NCBI RefSeq assembly: GCF_000010305.1
Contig: NC_012489.1
Location: 3,169,646-3,233,645, forward strand
Origin: Gemmatimonas aurantiaca T-27
GTDB taxonomy: Bacteria; Gemmatimonadota; Gemmatimonadetes; Gemmatimonadales; Gemmatimonadaceae
Length of the DNA: 64,000 bases
Reading direction: 5' to 3'
Part shown: positions 1 through 8,045 of the stretch, piece by piece
How the letters are laid out: each line of letters opens with the position of its first letter
Position numbering within the stretch: position 1 is the stretch's first letter
Position numbers and translations under genes: made by a program
Notes under the pieces: generated by a model
What the model was told of the DNA's origin: nothing
Databases searched by the model: none
The model's input: only the letters and a program-made list of their open reading frames with translations

Positions 1-2
1 TT

Positions 3-635
3 GGTGGCGAGCGTACCACGTTTCCTGTCGAGATCTGTGAGCTAGAAGCGGGCTCGAGCGTTAAACGGGGTGAGGACTATCGCATCGACACGTTTGCCGT
101 TGATCACCGCGGCACGGCGTCGTTGGGCTACGCGATCGTGGAAGAAGAACGACGTGGCCGTTTCAATCCGGATCTCGCGCGGGAGTTGGGTATTCCCGAG
201 GGCCCGTTGTGGGGCCGCATTCACCGGGGCGAGCCGATTATGCTCGACGACGGGCGTGTGATCGAATCATCGGTGCTGGTGGGGGAACGCCGACGCGGCC
301 GACGCATTGTCATCACGGGCGACACACGCCCCTGCGATGGCACACTGGCCGCGGCCCAGGATGCGGACCTGTTGATTCACGAGTCCACGTTCGCCGACGA
401 AGAAGGTGCGCGGGCGCAGGAGACCGGGCATTCCACCGCGCGGGAAGCGGCCGAGATTGCTCTCAAGGCTGGTGTCCGACGCCTCGTGCTCACGCACATC
501 TCCGCGCGGTATTCGCGCGACACCCGCGACCTCGAGCAGGAAGCGCGTTCCGTGTTTCCGAATACGCTCATTGCCCGCGATGGCACGGAAATCGAGCTCG
601 CGCTGACCGAAGAATTGGCGGACACACCGTCGTAG
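3..635 (+). CDS. rnz: Ribonuclease Z, C-terminal part (5' end outside window)
   Basis: The reading frame is open from the window edge to TAG at 633-635, giving 210 visible residues, so the start codon lies upstream. RNase Z is a metallo-beta-lactamase-fold endonuclease that trims tRNA 3' ends. The visible part carries family landmarks: FAVDHRGTASLGYAI (the distal histidine region), GDTRPC, an ADLLIHE block, GHSTAREAAEIA, and the C-terminal metal-ligand motif LTHISARYS. The N-terminal HxHxDH zinc motif would be outside the window. An internal ATG-like start at 123 is only a truncation of this frame. A GC-rich hairpin follows the stop. Identification rests on motif order and is strong; activity on tRNA is inferred from the family. 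Confidence 0.9.
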   Translation, partial: GGERTTFPVEICELEAGSSVKRGEDYRIDTFAVDHRGTASLGYAIVEEERRGRFNPDLARELGIPEGPLWGRIHRGEPIMLDDGRVIESSVLVGERRRGRRIVITGDTRPCDGTLAAAQDADLLIHESTFADEEGARAQETGHSTAREAAEIALKAGVRRLVLTHISARYSRDTRDLEQEARSVFPNTLIARDGTEIELALTEELADTPS

Positions 636-642
636 GGAGACG

Positions 643-665
643 GCCGCGGGGAACTTCCCCGCGGC
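643..665. terminator. Hairpin after rnz
   Basis: A perfect 9-bp stem (GCCGCGGGG / CCCCGCGGC) with a 5-nt loop begins 8 nt after the rnz stop codon. There is no U-tract, so it is terminator-like rather than a classic intrinsic terminator. Confidence 0.5.
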
Positions 666-737
666 GCCGTAGGGCTGCGTGTTGATCGCGTGTTGCGCTG
701 ACAGAACGTCTTCATCAGCACCACACGAGGAGCACGC

Positions 738-2597
738 ATGACACAGCCATCTCCCCTCGCGTCGACGCCGGTTCGGCGTCCGCATTGTCCCACCATTCTT
801 CGCGCCACACGTCGCTCTTCGATGTGGACACTGCTGGCCGGCCTCTTCGTCGGAGCCTGTGGCACGGATGGCAGTGAACTGACATCACCCACCGACGGCG
901 ATGGCTCCACCAGTGGCACGGGCACCACGTTCGCCGTGGCCAGTCCAAGCTGCAGTGAAGAGGCGAAGCTCACGAATGCCTACACGGTGGCGTCGGCGAT
1001 GGCGAAGAACACCGTCGATCATGAAGTCACGAGCGACTACACCATCGATGGTGTGACCGCGACGACGATCGCGTTGAGCGGTACGACGGCCACCATCACC
1101 GGCAATGGCGCCTCGATCAGCGGCAACACGGTCACCATCGGTGCAGCGGGCACCTATCGTCTGAGTGGCACCATGACCGATGGTCAGGTGTTTGTGAGTA
1201 CGGCGGACACGGGCCTCGTGCGTCTGGTGCTCGACGGAGCATCCATCACACGCAGCACCGACACACCGTTGTATGTGTCGAGGGCGAAACGTGCAGCCAT
1301 CGTGCTGGTGAACGGCACCACCAATACGCTGCAGGACGGCACATCGTATCCGACAGGCGCCGAGCAGAACGCGCCGCTTTACAGCAAGGTGAATCTGTCC
1401 ATCGGCGGTGAAGGCGCGCTCACGGTGACCGGCAAGATCGCGCATGGCATTCATTCGAAGGACGGCCTCGTGATCCGCTCGGGGCGCGTCACGGTCACGG
1501 CCGCCGAAGACGGCATCCGCGGCAAAGACTATCTCGTGGTCCGCGGCGGCACGATCGGTGTGACCGCCGGTGGGGATGCGCTCAAGTCCAACGAGGATGG
1601 TGATGCGGCCCTGGGGTATGTGCTCATCGCGGGTGGCACACTCACGCTGACGGCAGGCAACGATGCCGTGCAGGCCGAGACAGATCTGCTCATGACCGGT
1701 GGCACCATCACCGCCGTAACACGCGGTGGCAGCTCCACGGTCATTCCCGACACGCTGTCGGCCAAGGGACTCAAGGCCGGCGTGATGTTCGTGGCGGATG
1801 GTGGCACGGCCACGCTCAACACGGCCGATGATGGACTGCACTCCAATGCCAACCTCGTGGTGAATGGTGGCACCTTCACCATCAGCACCGGCGACGATGG
1901 GGTGCACGCCGACTCCGCCGTGACAATCAATGGCGGCAGTATCGACGTCACGAAGAGTTATGAAGGCATCGAAGCCGGCACGGCCGACATGACCTTCAAC
2001 GGAGGTCGCGTGCGAGTGGTCGCCAGTGACGACGGGATCAATCTCTCAGGTGATGGCGACGGCGCGCGCGGCACGGGCAACTATACCATTCGCATCAATG
2101 GCGGCCGCATCACCAGTCTGTCAGGTGGCGATGGCATCGACTCCAATTCGGCCATCGCCATGACCGGTGGTTGCCTGCTGGTGGCCGGCCCTCAAAGTGG
2201 CGCCAATCCCGCCATCGACTACGATCGCACGTTTGTCATGACTGGTGGGTTCCTCGTGGGCACCGGCAGCACCAACATGGCGCAGGCACCGGGCACAGCA
2301 TCCACCCAACCGTCCATCCAGTTCACCTTCGGTTCGACGCGCACGGCCGGTGGCATCCTGCACATCCAGACAAGCGCCGGCGTGTCGGTGCTCGATCTCG
2401 CGCCGGTGAAAGGCTATCAGTCGCTGGTGGTCTCTTCACCGCTGCTCACCGTGGGTGGCAGCTACAAGCTGTACTCGGGAGGCACCGAGTCGGGCACGGC
2501 GGTGGACGGCCTCTACACCGGTGGTCAGTATACGCTGGGCACCCTGGTGCAGACCTTTACGCTGGCGGGCGTCACCAACCGCATCACCGTGCCCTGA
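738..2597 (+). CDS. DUF4353 beta-helix carbohydrate-binding lipoprotein
   Basis: This 619-residue protein has a lipoprotein signal with lipobox VGAC (Cys41). A GAGGAG ribosome site at 726-731 supports the ATG at 738, although Met29 would give a more typical signal length. Most of the chain consists of repeated short turns such as NGGSIDV, GGTLTLTAGNDAV and ADDGLHSN, which are characteristic of right-handed parallel beta-helices of the Cthe_2159/DUF4353 family. A characterised member of that family binds acidic polysaccharides such as polygalacturonate. It is therefore probably a surface- or outer-membrane-anchored polysaccharide-binding protein. The last ~110 residues (after GGFLVGTG) form a separate beta-rich cap. 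It is monocistronic, bounded by a hairpin upstream and a long stem downstream. No catalytic motif was seen. Confidence 0.8.
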   Translation: MTQPSPLASTPVRRPHCPTILRATRRSSMWTLLAGLFVGACGTDGSELTSPTDGDGSTSGTGTTFAVASPSCSEEAKLTNAYTVASAMAKNTVDHEVTSDYTIDGVTATTIALSGTTATITGNGASISGNTVTIGAAGTYRLSGTMTDGQVFVSTADTGLVRLVLDGASITRSTDTPLYVSRAKRAAIVLVNGTTNTLQDGTSYPTGAEQNAPLYSKVNLSIGGEGALTVTGKIAHGIHSKDGLVIRSGRVTVTAAEDGIRGKDYLVVRGGTIGVTAGGDALKSNEDGDAALGYVLIAGGTLTLTAGNDAVQAETDLLMTGGTITAVTRGGSSTVIPDTLSAKGLKAGVMFVADGGTATLNTADDGLHSNANLVVNGGTFTISTGDDGVHADSAVTINGGSIDVTKSYEGIEAGTADMTFNGGRVRVVASDDGINLSGDGDGARGTGNYTIRINGGRITSLSGGDGIDSNSAIAMTGGCLLVAGPQSGANPAIDYDRTFVMTGGFLVGTGSTNMAQAPGTASTQPSIQFTFGSTRTAGGILHIQTSAGVSVLDLAPVKGYQSLVVSSPLLTVGGSYKLYSGGTESGTAVDGLYTGGQYTLGTLVQTFTLAGVTNRITVP

Positions 2598-2635
2598 GCA
2601 GCGCAGACCGTCGCAGGTGAAGGACCAATGTCCTT

Positions 2636-2685
2636 GAAAGGCCATCGGGCTTGCCGGAGAAATCCAGCAAGCCCGATGGCCTTTC
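2636..2685. terminator. Bidirectional hairpin between convergent genes
   Basis: A perfect 19-bp inverted repeat (2636-2654 and 2667-2685) with a 12-nt loop lies between the convergent genes ending at 2597 (plus) and 2709 (minus). It is suited to stop transcription in both directions; no long U-tract follows. Confidence 0.75.
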
Positions 2686-2708
2686 TGATCAGCGCCCCGA
2701 TCGCCAGA

Positions 2709-3478
2709 TCAGCGACGCACCACCAGACCGATACCGGCGAAGTAGTCGCGGGTACGCTGTGAGGCGGGACCAACACCGGCACGCACGTCGAGCTGCAGAT
2801 CCGGATTGAACAGGAACGTGACACCCGCGTTCACGTAACGGCTGATGGTGCCCGAGCCGTCCTGCGGCGCGAAGCCGAAGGTTTCGGCATACGCACCAAC
2901 CCGATCGGTGAGCGCCGCACCCAATGAGGCGCTGGCCGCGATTTCCGTGTAGCTGCGCACGCCGTCGAACGGACGACCGATGTTCAGTTGCTCGAGAAGC
3001 CGAGGCGATCGCTTAGGGTCCAGGCGCCGAGCAACTTCACTTCAGGCTGTGCACGGGACACGCGGAAGGCATCGCTGCCCGTGGGGACGGTCGTGTGCGC
3101 AATGACCGAGAACGTCGGGCGCCATGAGGGCTCATCCGGACCTTCGGTCACGTTGTACTTGATGCCGATCGCGCCGTCTTCCAGTCCGCTGTTCACCGTG
3201 CCGGCCACACGTTCCTGCACCCAGGAGTTGCCCGAAACGCGCAGTTCGAGGCGGGGCGTAAGGCCGGCGCGCACGAGCACTTCACCGACCGCGTTGACGC
3301 GCGCTTCGCCTTCACGCGAGGTGGTCTGTCCCGCCTCGACCTGCACATGGCGGGGCGCGATGGTGCTCGCGCGCTCCGTGAAATCGGGACGATCAGACAC
3401 GAGGGCGTCGCGGGTGCCCATCGAGGCGCAGGCGGAACTGCTCACAACTACCAATGCGAGGAATGCACGAAACAGCAT
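2709..3478 (-). pseudogene. Outer-membrane transporter-like lipoprotein gene, frameshifted
   Basis: Two minus-strand frames together make one protein. The first starts at ATG 3478 (GGAG 8 nt upstream) with a lipoprotein-like signal MLFRAFLALVVVSSSAC and continues through RPDFTE, the start of the MetA-pathway/transporter type outer-membrane beta-barrel family (PF13557-like), to ...TLSDRLGFSSN and then TGA at 2986-2984. The second frame resumes LNIGRPFDGVRSYTEIAASASLG and ends with the barrel C-terminus GIGLVVRR. The distance from start to final stop is 770 nt, one short of a multiple of three. Adding one C in the AAC-TG junction near 2986 restores a continuous 256-residue protein. It is either a recent frameshift pseudogene or a single-base sequencing error. 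The transporter name is a family label; the substrate is unknown. Confidence 0.7.
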
Positions 3479-3632
3479 GGAAACTCCGAAACGAATGGGG
3501 TGGCACGACTGCCACATCGCAGTTGTACGTCTTGCCCCCCTGTTTCGGCGCTTCGGCCCATTCACTTTAATGGAACGTCACACCACCGGCACACCTGTCA
3601 TACCCGACGCTGGAACTAAGAACAAGGTCGTA

Positions 3633-4148
3633 TCAGGTCTCGCCCTCCGCGCGGGCTTCCGCCTGCCGCTCTTCGAGCCGGCGGCGGCGGCGCGCCTGGG
3701 CGGCGTCGTACCGCCGGAGCTGCTCTTCGCCTTCCGGGCTGACCAGGGATACCGGAACCGGTCTCCCATTGCGATCGATGGCCACGAACGTGAGGTAGCA
3801 GGTGTTGGTATGGCGGCGTGCGCCGGAGATCAGATCCTCGGCCTCCACCCGCACCCCCACCTCCATGGACGTGTTGCCCACGAAGTTCACCGACGCCTTG
3901 CAGGTGACCAGATCGCCCACGTGAATGGGCTCCCGAAAATCGACGCGATCGATGGACGCCGTCACACACGCGGTGCGCGAATGCCGGAATGCCGCCACCG
4001 CGGCGGCCTTGTCCACCATGGCCATGATGGCACCGCCGAATGCATGGCCGAGGATGTTGGCGTCGTGCGGCATGATCAATTCACTGGTCTCATGCTGCGA
4101 CGCGGCCACCGGCCGCACGGCACGTTCGATTGCAGGACGTTCACTCAT
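3633..4148 (-). CDS. Acyl-CoA thioesterase (hotdog fold, YciA-like)
   Basis: This 171-residue hotdog protein probably hydrolyses acyl-CoA thioesters in the cytoplasm. The core motif NILGHAFGGAIMAMVDKAAA matches the YciA/acyl-CoA hydrolase signature, with the catalytic Asp in MVDKAA. Downstream strands DRVDFREPIHVGDLVTCKASV and NTCYLTFVAID complete the fold. The C-terminus is an unusual Arg/Glu/Ala-rich helix (RRRRRLEERQAEARAEGE). The ATG at 4148 is chosen because it overlaps the preceding stop codon as ATGA; the frame stays open 15 codons upstream inside the neighbour. It is the last gene of a four-gene operon. The acyl chain specificity cannot be read from sequence. Confidence 0.85.
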   Translation of the reverse strand: MSERPAIERAVRPVAASQHETSELIMPHDANILGHAFGGAIMAMVDKAAAVAAFRHSRTACVTASIDRVDFREPIHVGDLVTCKASVNFVGNTSMEVGVRVEAEDLISGARRHTNTCYLTFVAIDRNGRPVPVSLVSPEGEEQLRRYDAAQARRRRRLEERQAEARAEGET

Positions 4149-5416
4149 GGGGCAACGGGATTGGAGGTCACACGATGAGACGTGAGACGCCAACGTGACG
4201 GCGCCTCCGGTACGGAACGGGGAGCAGTCCCGCGATAGCGGGCCCGTTGCACCATGCCATCCAACGCGGTGGATACATCGAAGGCGCGGGCCAACGCGGC
4301 ACGCGAAGCACTATCGAGTGGCGGCGATTCCAGCGCGATGAGCTGATAGGCCGGTGCGCCCACCGTGGCCACGGGCCACTCGTGCTGTCCTCCCACACCG
4401 CTGCGTGAGGAGAGGACCAGAGCGAGTGCGTCGCCATCAGGTGACGGACGCGCCGCAATGCGATAGCTGGAGCGGTCCCAGCGCACGATGGACGAATCGG
4501 CGCTCCACTCCGGCAACGTGGTCTTGACCGGCTTCCACCATACCGGAGGACTCACGCCGATAGCCGGCAGATGCAACGCCAACGCCTCTCCATCCAGTCC
4601 ACGACCCGGCACCATGAACGCCACCGCCGGTTCGCGTGCGAGATCGGTGATGCCAAACGAGGTGGAGTCGAACGTGAACGTGTCGAGCGTTTCCATCGCG
4701 ATGGCCGCCCGATCATCGCCCCCGTTGCCCGCCGTGCGGATCGAATCGATCAACTGCGTGAGTGACGCGCGGGCGCGGGCCGCCACCCCAGCCGACTCCT
4801 TGGGGCCCAGGAGATCGCCAAGGCTCATGACGCGCCCCGATCGCACGTCGACCACGTAGCGCCGGCCGGTGTGAATGTGTTCGGGCCCCCCATCGATGTC
4901 GACGTTGAGTAGATGCTCGAACGTGAGATACGGACCGTGTACATCGAGAATCTCGATGTCGTCTTGCACCACAGTCTGTGGATCGTCGACGACATCTTCG
5001 TCAGTGGGGTCGATCTCGGTCTGCTGCGGATGCCGACGACGCCAGTCCGTGAGTTCACGAAGCACCGTGCTGTCGGCGAACAGCAGCGTGCTGTCTCGGG
5101 CCTGCAGTGAGCGAGCCCACAGCCGTGCGGTGGCAAACGACGCGTCCGGATACTCCGCACCGTCGTCGCCGATGAAGATCTCGAACAGACGGCCGTCGAC
5201 CTGCGTGAGCAGAATGGGAGCACTGCGTACGCGCATCCCTTCACCACCGCTGCGAACCCAATAGGTGGAATCGCCGGCGGCGAACAGAAACTCCGCCGCT
5301 GGCAACGCCTGGCGCAGTTCTCCAGGAGCGTCACAGGCCGTGCCCCAGACCGCCATCGCCAGCGCCGAAGCCTTGACCCGGAGGTGTCGTGTCATGCGTT
5401 GTGAAAGGCCAGGCAT
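4145..5416 (-). CDS. Conserved-looking lipoprotein of unknown function
   Basis: The ORF encodes 423 residues. The N-terminus has a basic start (MTRHLRVKAS) and a lipobox-like WGTAC at about residue 28, so it is probably exported and lipid-anchored. The body is soluble and acidic, with segments such as YVVDVRSGRVMSLGDLLGP that resemble periplasmic beta-propeller or DUF3298-like domains, but no family is recognised with confidence. The ATG at 5416 directly abuts the upstream TGA (5419-5417); an alternative start is ATG 5395. Its stop overlaps the thioesterase start by ATGA. Its role in the operon is unknown. Confidence 0.65.
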   Translation of the reverse strand: MPGLSQRMTRHLRVKASALAMAVWGTACDAPGELRQALPAAEFLFAAGDSTYWVRSGGEGMRVRSAPILLTQVDGRLFEIFIGDDGAEYPDASFATARLWARSLQARDSTLLFADSTVLRELTDWRRRHPQQTEIDPTDEDVVDDPQTVVQDDIEILDVHGPYLTFEHLLNVDIDGGPEHIHTGRRYVVDVRSGRVMSLGDLLGPKESAGVAARARASLTQLIDSIRTAGNGGDDRAAIAMETLDTFTFDSTSFGITDLAREPAVAFMVPGRGLDGEALALHLPAIGVSPPVWWKPVKTTLPEWSADSSIVRWDRSSYRIAARPSPDGDALALVLSSRSGVGGQHEWPVATVGAPAYQLIALESPPLDSASRAALARAFDVSTALDGMVQRARYRGTAPRSVPEAPSRWRLTSHRVTSNPVAP

Positions 5417-6688
5417 TCAGGCCGCTCCGCGGGCCACGGTCTTCACGCCGTCGAGGAGACGGGCAATCTCCTCTTCCGTTGTGTAGCAGGCGCACCCCAC
5501 ACGCACAAACCCCTCCTCGGCAAACCCCAGCTTACGCGCCACCGTCGTAGCATAGAAGTCACCATGCGACACATACGATCCCGTGGCCACCAACGCGCGG
5601 GCCACCTCTTCGCTGGCCAGTCCGTTCACCCGGAACGACAGGGTGGCCGTGCGGGGCGTTCCCGGCGGCGGTCCATAGAGTGTCACGCCGTCGACGCGCT
5701 GCAAGCCTTCCCAGAGCTGCACGAACAACGCGTCCCCGCGCGATTGCAGTTCCGTCATCACCCGTGCGAGACGGGCACGACGACTGAAGGCCATGGTGTC
5801 CCCCGGCACGAGCCCGGTGAGGAATTCCACCGCCGCGGCCGCGCCGGCGATGCCTTCGTGATTCTGCGTGCCCGTTTCGAGACGCTCCGGCACCCAATCC
5901 GGTGCCGGCTCGAGACGCGGCAGATCCAGCGCGGCCGTGGCCTCGGTGCGGCCGTACACCACACCCACATGCGGTCCGTAAAACTTGTAGGCACTGCACA
6001 GCACAAAGTCAGCGCCCATCGCCTGCACATCGACCAAGTGATGCGGCGCGAAATGCACAGCATCCACCACCGTGATGGCGCCGGCAGCGCGTGCCTTGGC
6101 CACAATGCCCGCCACATCGCTCACCGTACCGAGGATGTTCGAGGCAGCGCCCACGGCGACCACTTTGGTGCGCGGCGACAGCAGTCGCTCAAGCGCGCCC
6201 TCCTCGTGGCGGAACGTCTTCAGGTCGAGCGGCAACCAACGCAGCACCACCCCACGCTCCCGGGCGAGTGCCTGCCAGGGGGCGATGTTCGCGTGATGAT
6301 CGAGCTCGGTGACAATGATCTCATCGCCTTCACGCAACCCACGCCCGATGGCGCGGGCAATGTGGAAGAGCAACGTGGTCATGTTTGCCCCGAACGCGAT
6401 CTGATCGGTCGTGGCGCCCAGGAAATCCGCCAGAATGGCTCGCGAGCGCAGCAGGATCGCATCCGTCTCGACACTGGTCGGATAGGCCCAATGCGTATTC
6501 GCATTGTGGCGCAGCAGGTACTCGCTCATGGCATTGACGACCGACAGCGGCACCTGTGTGCCACCGGGCCCGTCAAAATACGCCACGGCCTGTGAGCCTT
6601 CCCAGCGCTGCAAGGCCGGGAATTGCGCACGGATGTCGCTCACGGATGCGACCGACACGGCCTCTCCGGATGATTCGGTGGTGCTCAT
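5417..6688 (-). CDS. Cysteine desulfurase-like PLP enzyme (class V aminotransferase)
   Basis: This 423-residue fold-type I PLP enzyme belongs to the SufS/CsdA-like group annotated as cysteine desulfurase-like. Visible features are TELDHHANIAPW (cofactor stacking His131/132), VVDAVHFAPH (Asp209, pyridine N contact) and CSAYKFYGPHVG with Lys235 as the Schiff-base lysine. The normal SufS active-site loop RAGHHCAQP is replaced by SYVSHGDFYA, so the catalytic Cys is absent at that site. Another Cys pair occurs near the end (VGCACY). A desulfurase role is therefore doubtful; lyase, epimerase or aminotransferase activity is equally possible. Its ATG overlaps the upstream dehydrogenase stop by ATGA, and its stop abuts the lipoprotein start. 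Confidence 0.8.
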   Translation of the reverse strand: MSTTESSGEAVSVASVSDIRAQFPALQRWEGSQAVAYFDGPGGTQVPLSVVNAMSEYLLRHNANTHWAYPTSVETDAILLRSRAILADFLGATTDQIAFGANMTTLLFHIARAIGRGLREGDEIIVTELDHHANIAPWQALARERGVVLRWLPLDLKTFRHEEGALERLLSPRTKVVAVGAASNILGTVSDVAGIVAKARAAGAITVVDAVHFAPHHLVDVQAMGADFVLCSAYKFYGPHVGVVYGRTEATAALDLPRLEPAPDWVPERLETGTQNHEGIAGAAAAVEFLTGLVPGDTMAFSRRARLARVMTELQSRGDALFVQLWEGLQRVDGVTLYGPPPGTPRTATLSFRVNGLASEEVARALVATGSYVSHGDFYATTVARKLGFAEEGFVRVGCACYTTEEEIARLLDGVKTVARGAA

Positions 6689-7617
6689 GACGGTTTTGTC
6701 GTGCGATCGCCGCGTCCACCGATGGTCGTATCCGCCAGGCGTTCGACCACCTGCACGGCTTCGACATGATCGGCTTCTTCGCCGAGTTCGCGATGGGCCT
6801 GACGGAACAGTTCCGCCGTGAGTTGGAGGAGCGGTGCAACGATCTTCTGCTCGCGTGCGATGTCCGCCGCGATGCCCACGTCCTTGTCGAGCAGCGCCAG
6901 ACGGAACGTGCGGGGGAAGGCGCGCGTGAGGACCCGCTCCGGAAACAGGTTCATGCTGGCATTGGAGCGACCGCTTGATGTGTTGATCACGTCGAGCGCG
7001 ATGTCACTGCGCACCCCGGCCTTTTCGAGAGCGGCCAGCCCTTCGGCCGTGCCCCAGATGTGCATGGCCAGCAGTGCGTTGTTCACGGCTTTCAAGGCAT
7101 CACCGGCGCCGATCGCCCCACAGTGCACGATGCGTTTGCCGAAACACTCGATGACTGGGCGCACCTGCGTCAGCACCCCTTCATCCCCCCCGACCATCAC
7201 GGTCAACGCTCCCTGCTCGGCGCCGCTCACCCCACCGGACACCGGAGCATCGAGAAAGCCGACGCCACGTTCGGCCAACCGCGCGGCCATGCGACGGGAC
7301 GTTGCCGGGTCGCCCGAGGTGCAATCGACGAGCACGGCGCCTGGAGCCAGGGTGGCCAGCAGGCCATCCGGGCCGTCGAGCAGACTCTCCACATCCGACG
7401 AGACCGGGAGGCAGGTCACAACCACGTCACGATCGCGTGCGGCATCGGCGGGGGTCGTGGCCACCCGCACATGCCCCTGCACGCTTGGTTGCGCGGCAAA
7501 CTCCGTGGCGCGGGTCGCCGTGCGATTCCAGATCACGAGATCGTGCTCAGGACGCGCGAGGTGCCGGGCCATGGGCGTTCCGATGGCTCCCAATCCGAGA
7601 AAGGCAACGCGAGGCAT
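6685..7617 (-). CDS. NAD(P)-dependent beta-hydroxyacid dehydrogenase (HIBADH family)
   Basis: This is a 310-residue dehydrogenase of the 3-hydroxyisobutyrate/tartronate-semialdehyde reductase family. The N-terminus has the Rossmann fingerprint VAFLGLGAIGTPMARHL. It is followed by the substrate-binding block FLDAPVSGGVSGAEQGALTVMVGG and the catalytic-lysine region GAGDALKAVNNALLA. ATG 7617 is preferred because the fingerprint starts two residues later; the frame extends upstream to 7692 without family similarity. It is the first gene of the operon running to 3633. The exact substrate is unknown; pairing with a thioesterase and a PLP enzyme hints at a small catabolic route, but that is inference. 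Confidence 0.85.
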   Translation of the reverse strand: MPRVAFLGLGAIGTPMARHLARPEHDLVIWNRTATRATEFAAQPSVQGHVRVATTPADAARDRDVVVTCLPVSSDVESLLDGPDGLLATLAPGAVLVDCTSGDPATSRRMAARLAERGVGFLDAPVSGGVSGAEQGALTVMVGGDEGVLTQVRPVIECFGKRIVHCGAIGAGDALKAVNNALLAMHIWGTAEGLAALEKAGVRSDIALDVINTSSGRSNASMNLFPERVLTRAFPRTFRLALLDKDVGIAADIAREQKIVAPLLQLTAELFRQAHRELGEEADHVEAVQVVERLADTTIGGRGDRTTKPS

Positions 7618-7711
7618 GCAGCGAGTCGAGGACAGTGTGCGAAGGAGTGCGCCGCCAGCAATGCGTATCTGGCAGTTGAGCGGCGTCTCCACTTCGTGGA
7701 GATTGTTTAAG

Positions 7712-7963
7712 ATGCCACGCTATCGCGCTCACGTGGAGATCAACGGCCTCCTCTCGGTACACGCCGTGCGGGCCGTTTGGACCGCCCTGACGGCCGTGCC
7801 GGGGATTCTCACCGCCGAGGTGTCCATGACCGGGGCGGTCCTGGACCTGGAGAGGCCGATCGATCGGGAGGCCTTGGCCACGGCATTGGCGGCCGCCGGG
7901 GTGGAGCTCCGAAGCGTGCGGCAGGAACGCGGTACGTTGCCGCTCATGCCGGATGGCTCCTAG
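7712..7963 (+). CDS. Small HMA-fold-like protein lacking the CxxC motif
   Basis: This 83-residue protein starts at ATG 7712 with GGAG 10 nt upstream. The sequence YRAHVEINGLLSVHAVRAVWTAL, then VPGILTAEVSMTGAVLDLE, then EALATALAAAGVEL follows the beta-alpha-beta-beta-alpha-beta order of heavy-metal-associated domains. The metal-binding MxCxxC loop is replaced by GLLSVHAV, so it is unlikely to bind copper in the usual way. Homologous small proteins are often seen near metal transporters, and mgtE follows 83 nt downstream. The fold assignment is a pattern match; the function is unknown. Confidence 0.6.
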   Translation: MPRYRAHVEINGLLSVHAVRAVWTALTAVPGILTAEVSMTGAVLDLERPIDREALATALAAAGVELRSVRQERGTLPLMPDGS

Positions 7964-8045
7964 CGGCACATATGCCGGGCGGGACTCGCTTTGCGCCCCG
8001 CATGGGCGGTACTAACTTGCCCGCCAGACCGCCGCCCCTTCGCCG

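Noticed and set aside
885-1907. 340-codon frame antisense to the DUF4353 gene
   Set aside because: Its apparent repeats mirror the beta-helix repeats of the real gene.
7964-8045. Mg2+-sensing M-box riboswitch before mgtE
   Set aside because: The gap is only 82 nt and none of the M-box paired elements is visible.
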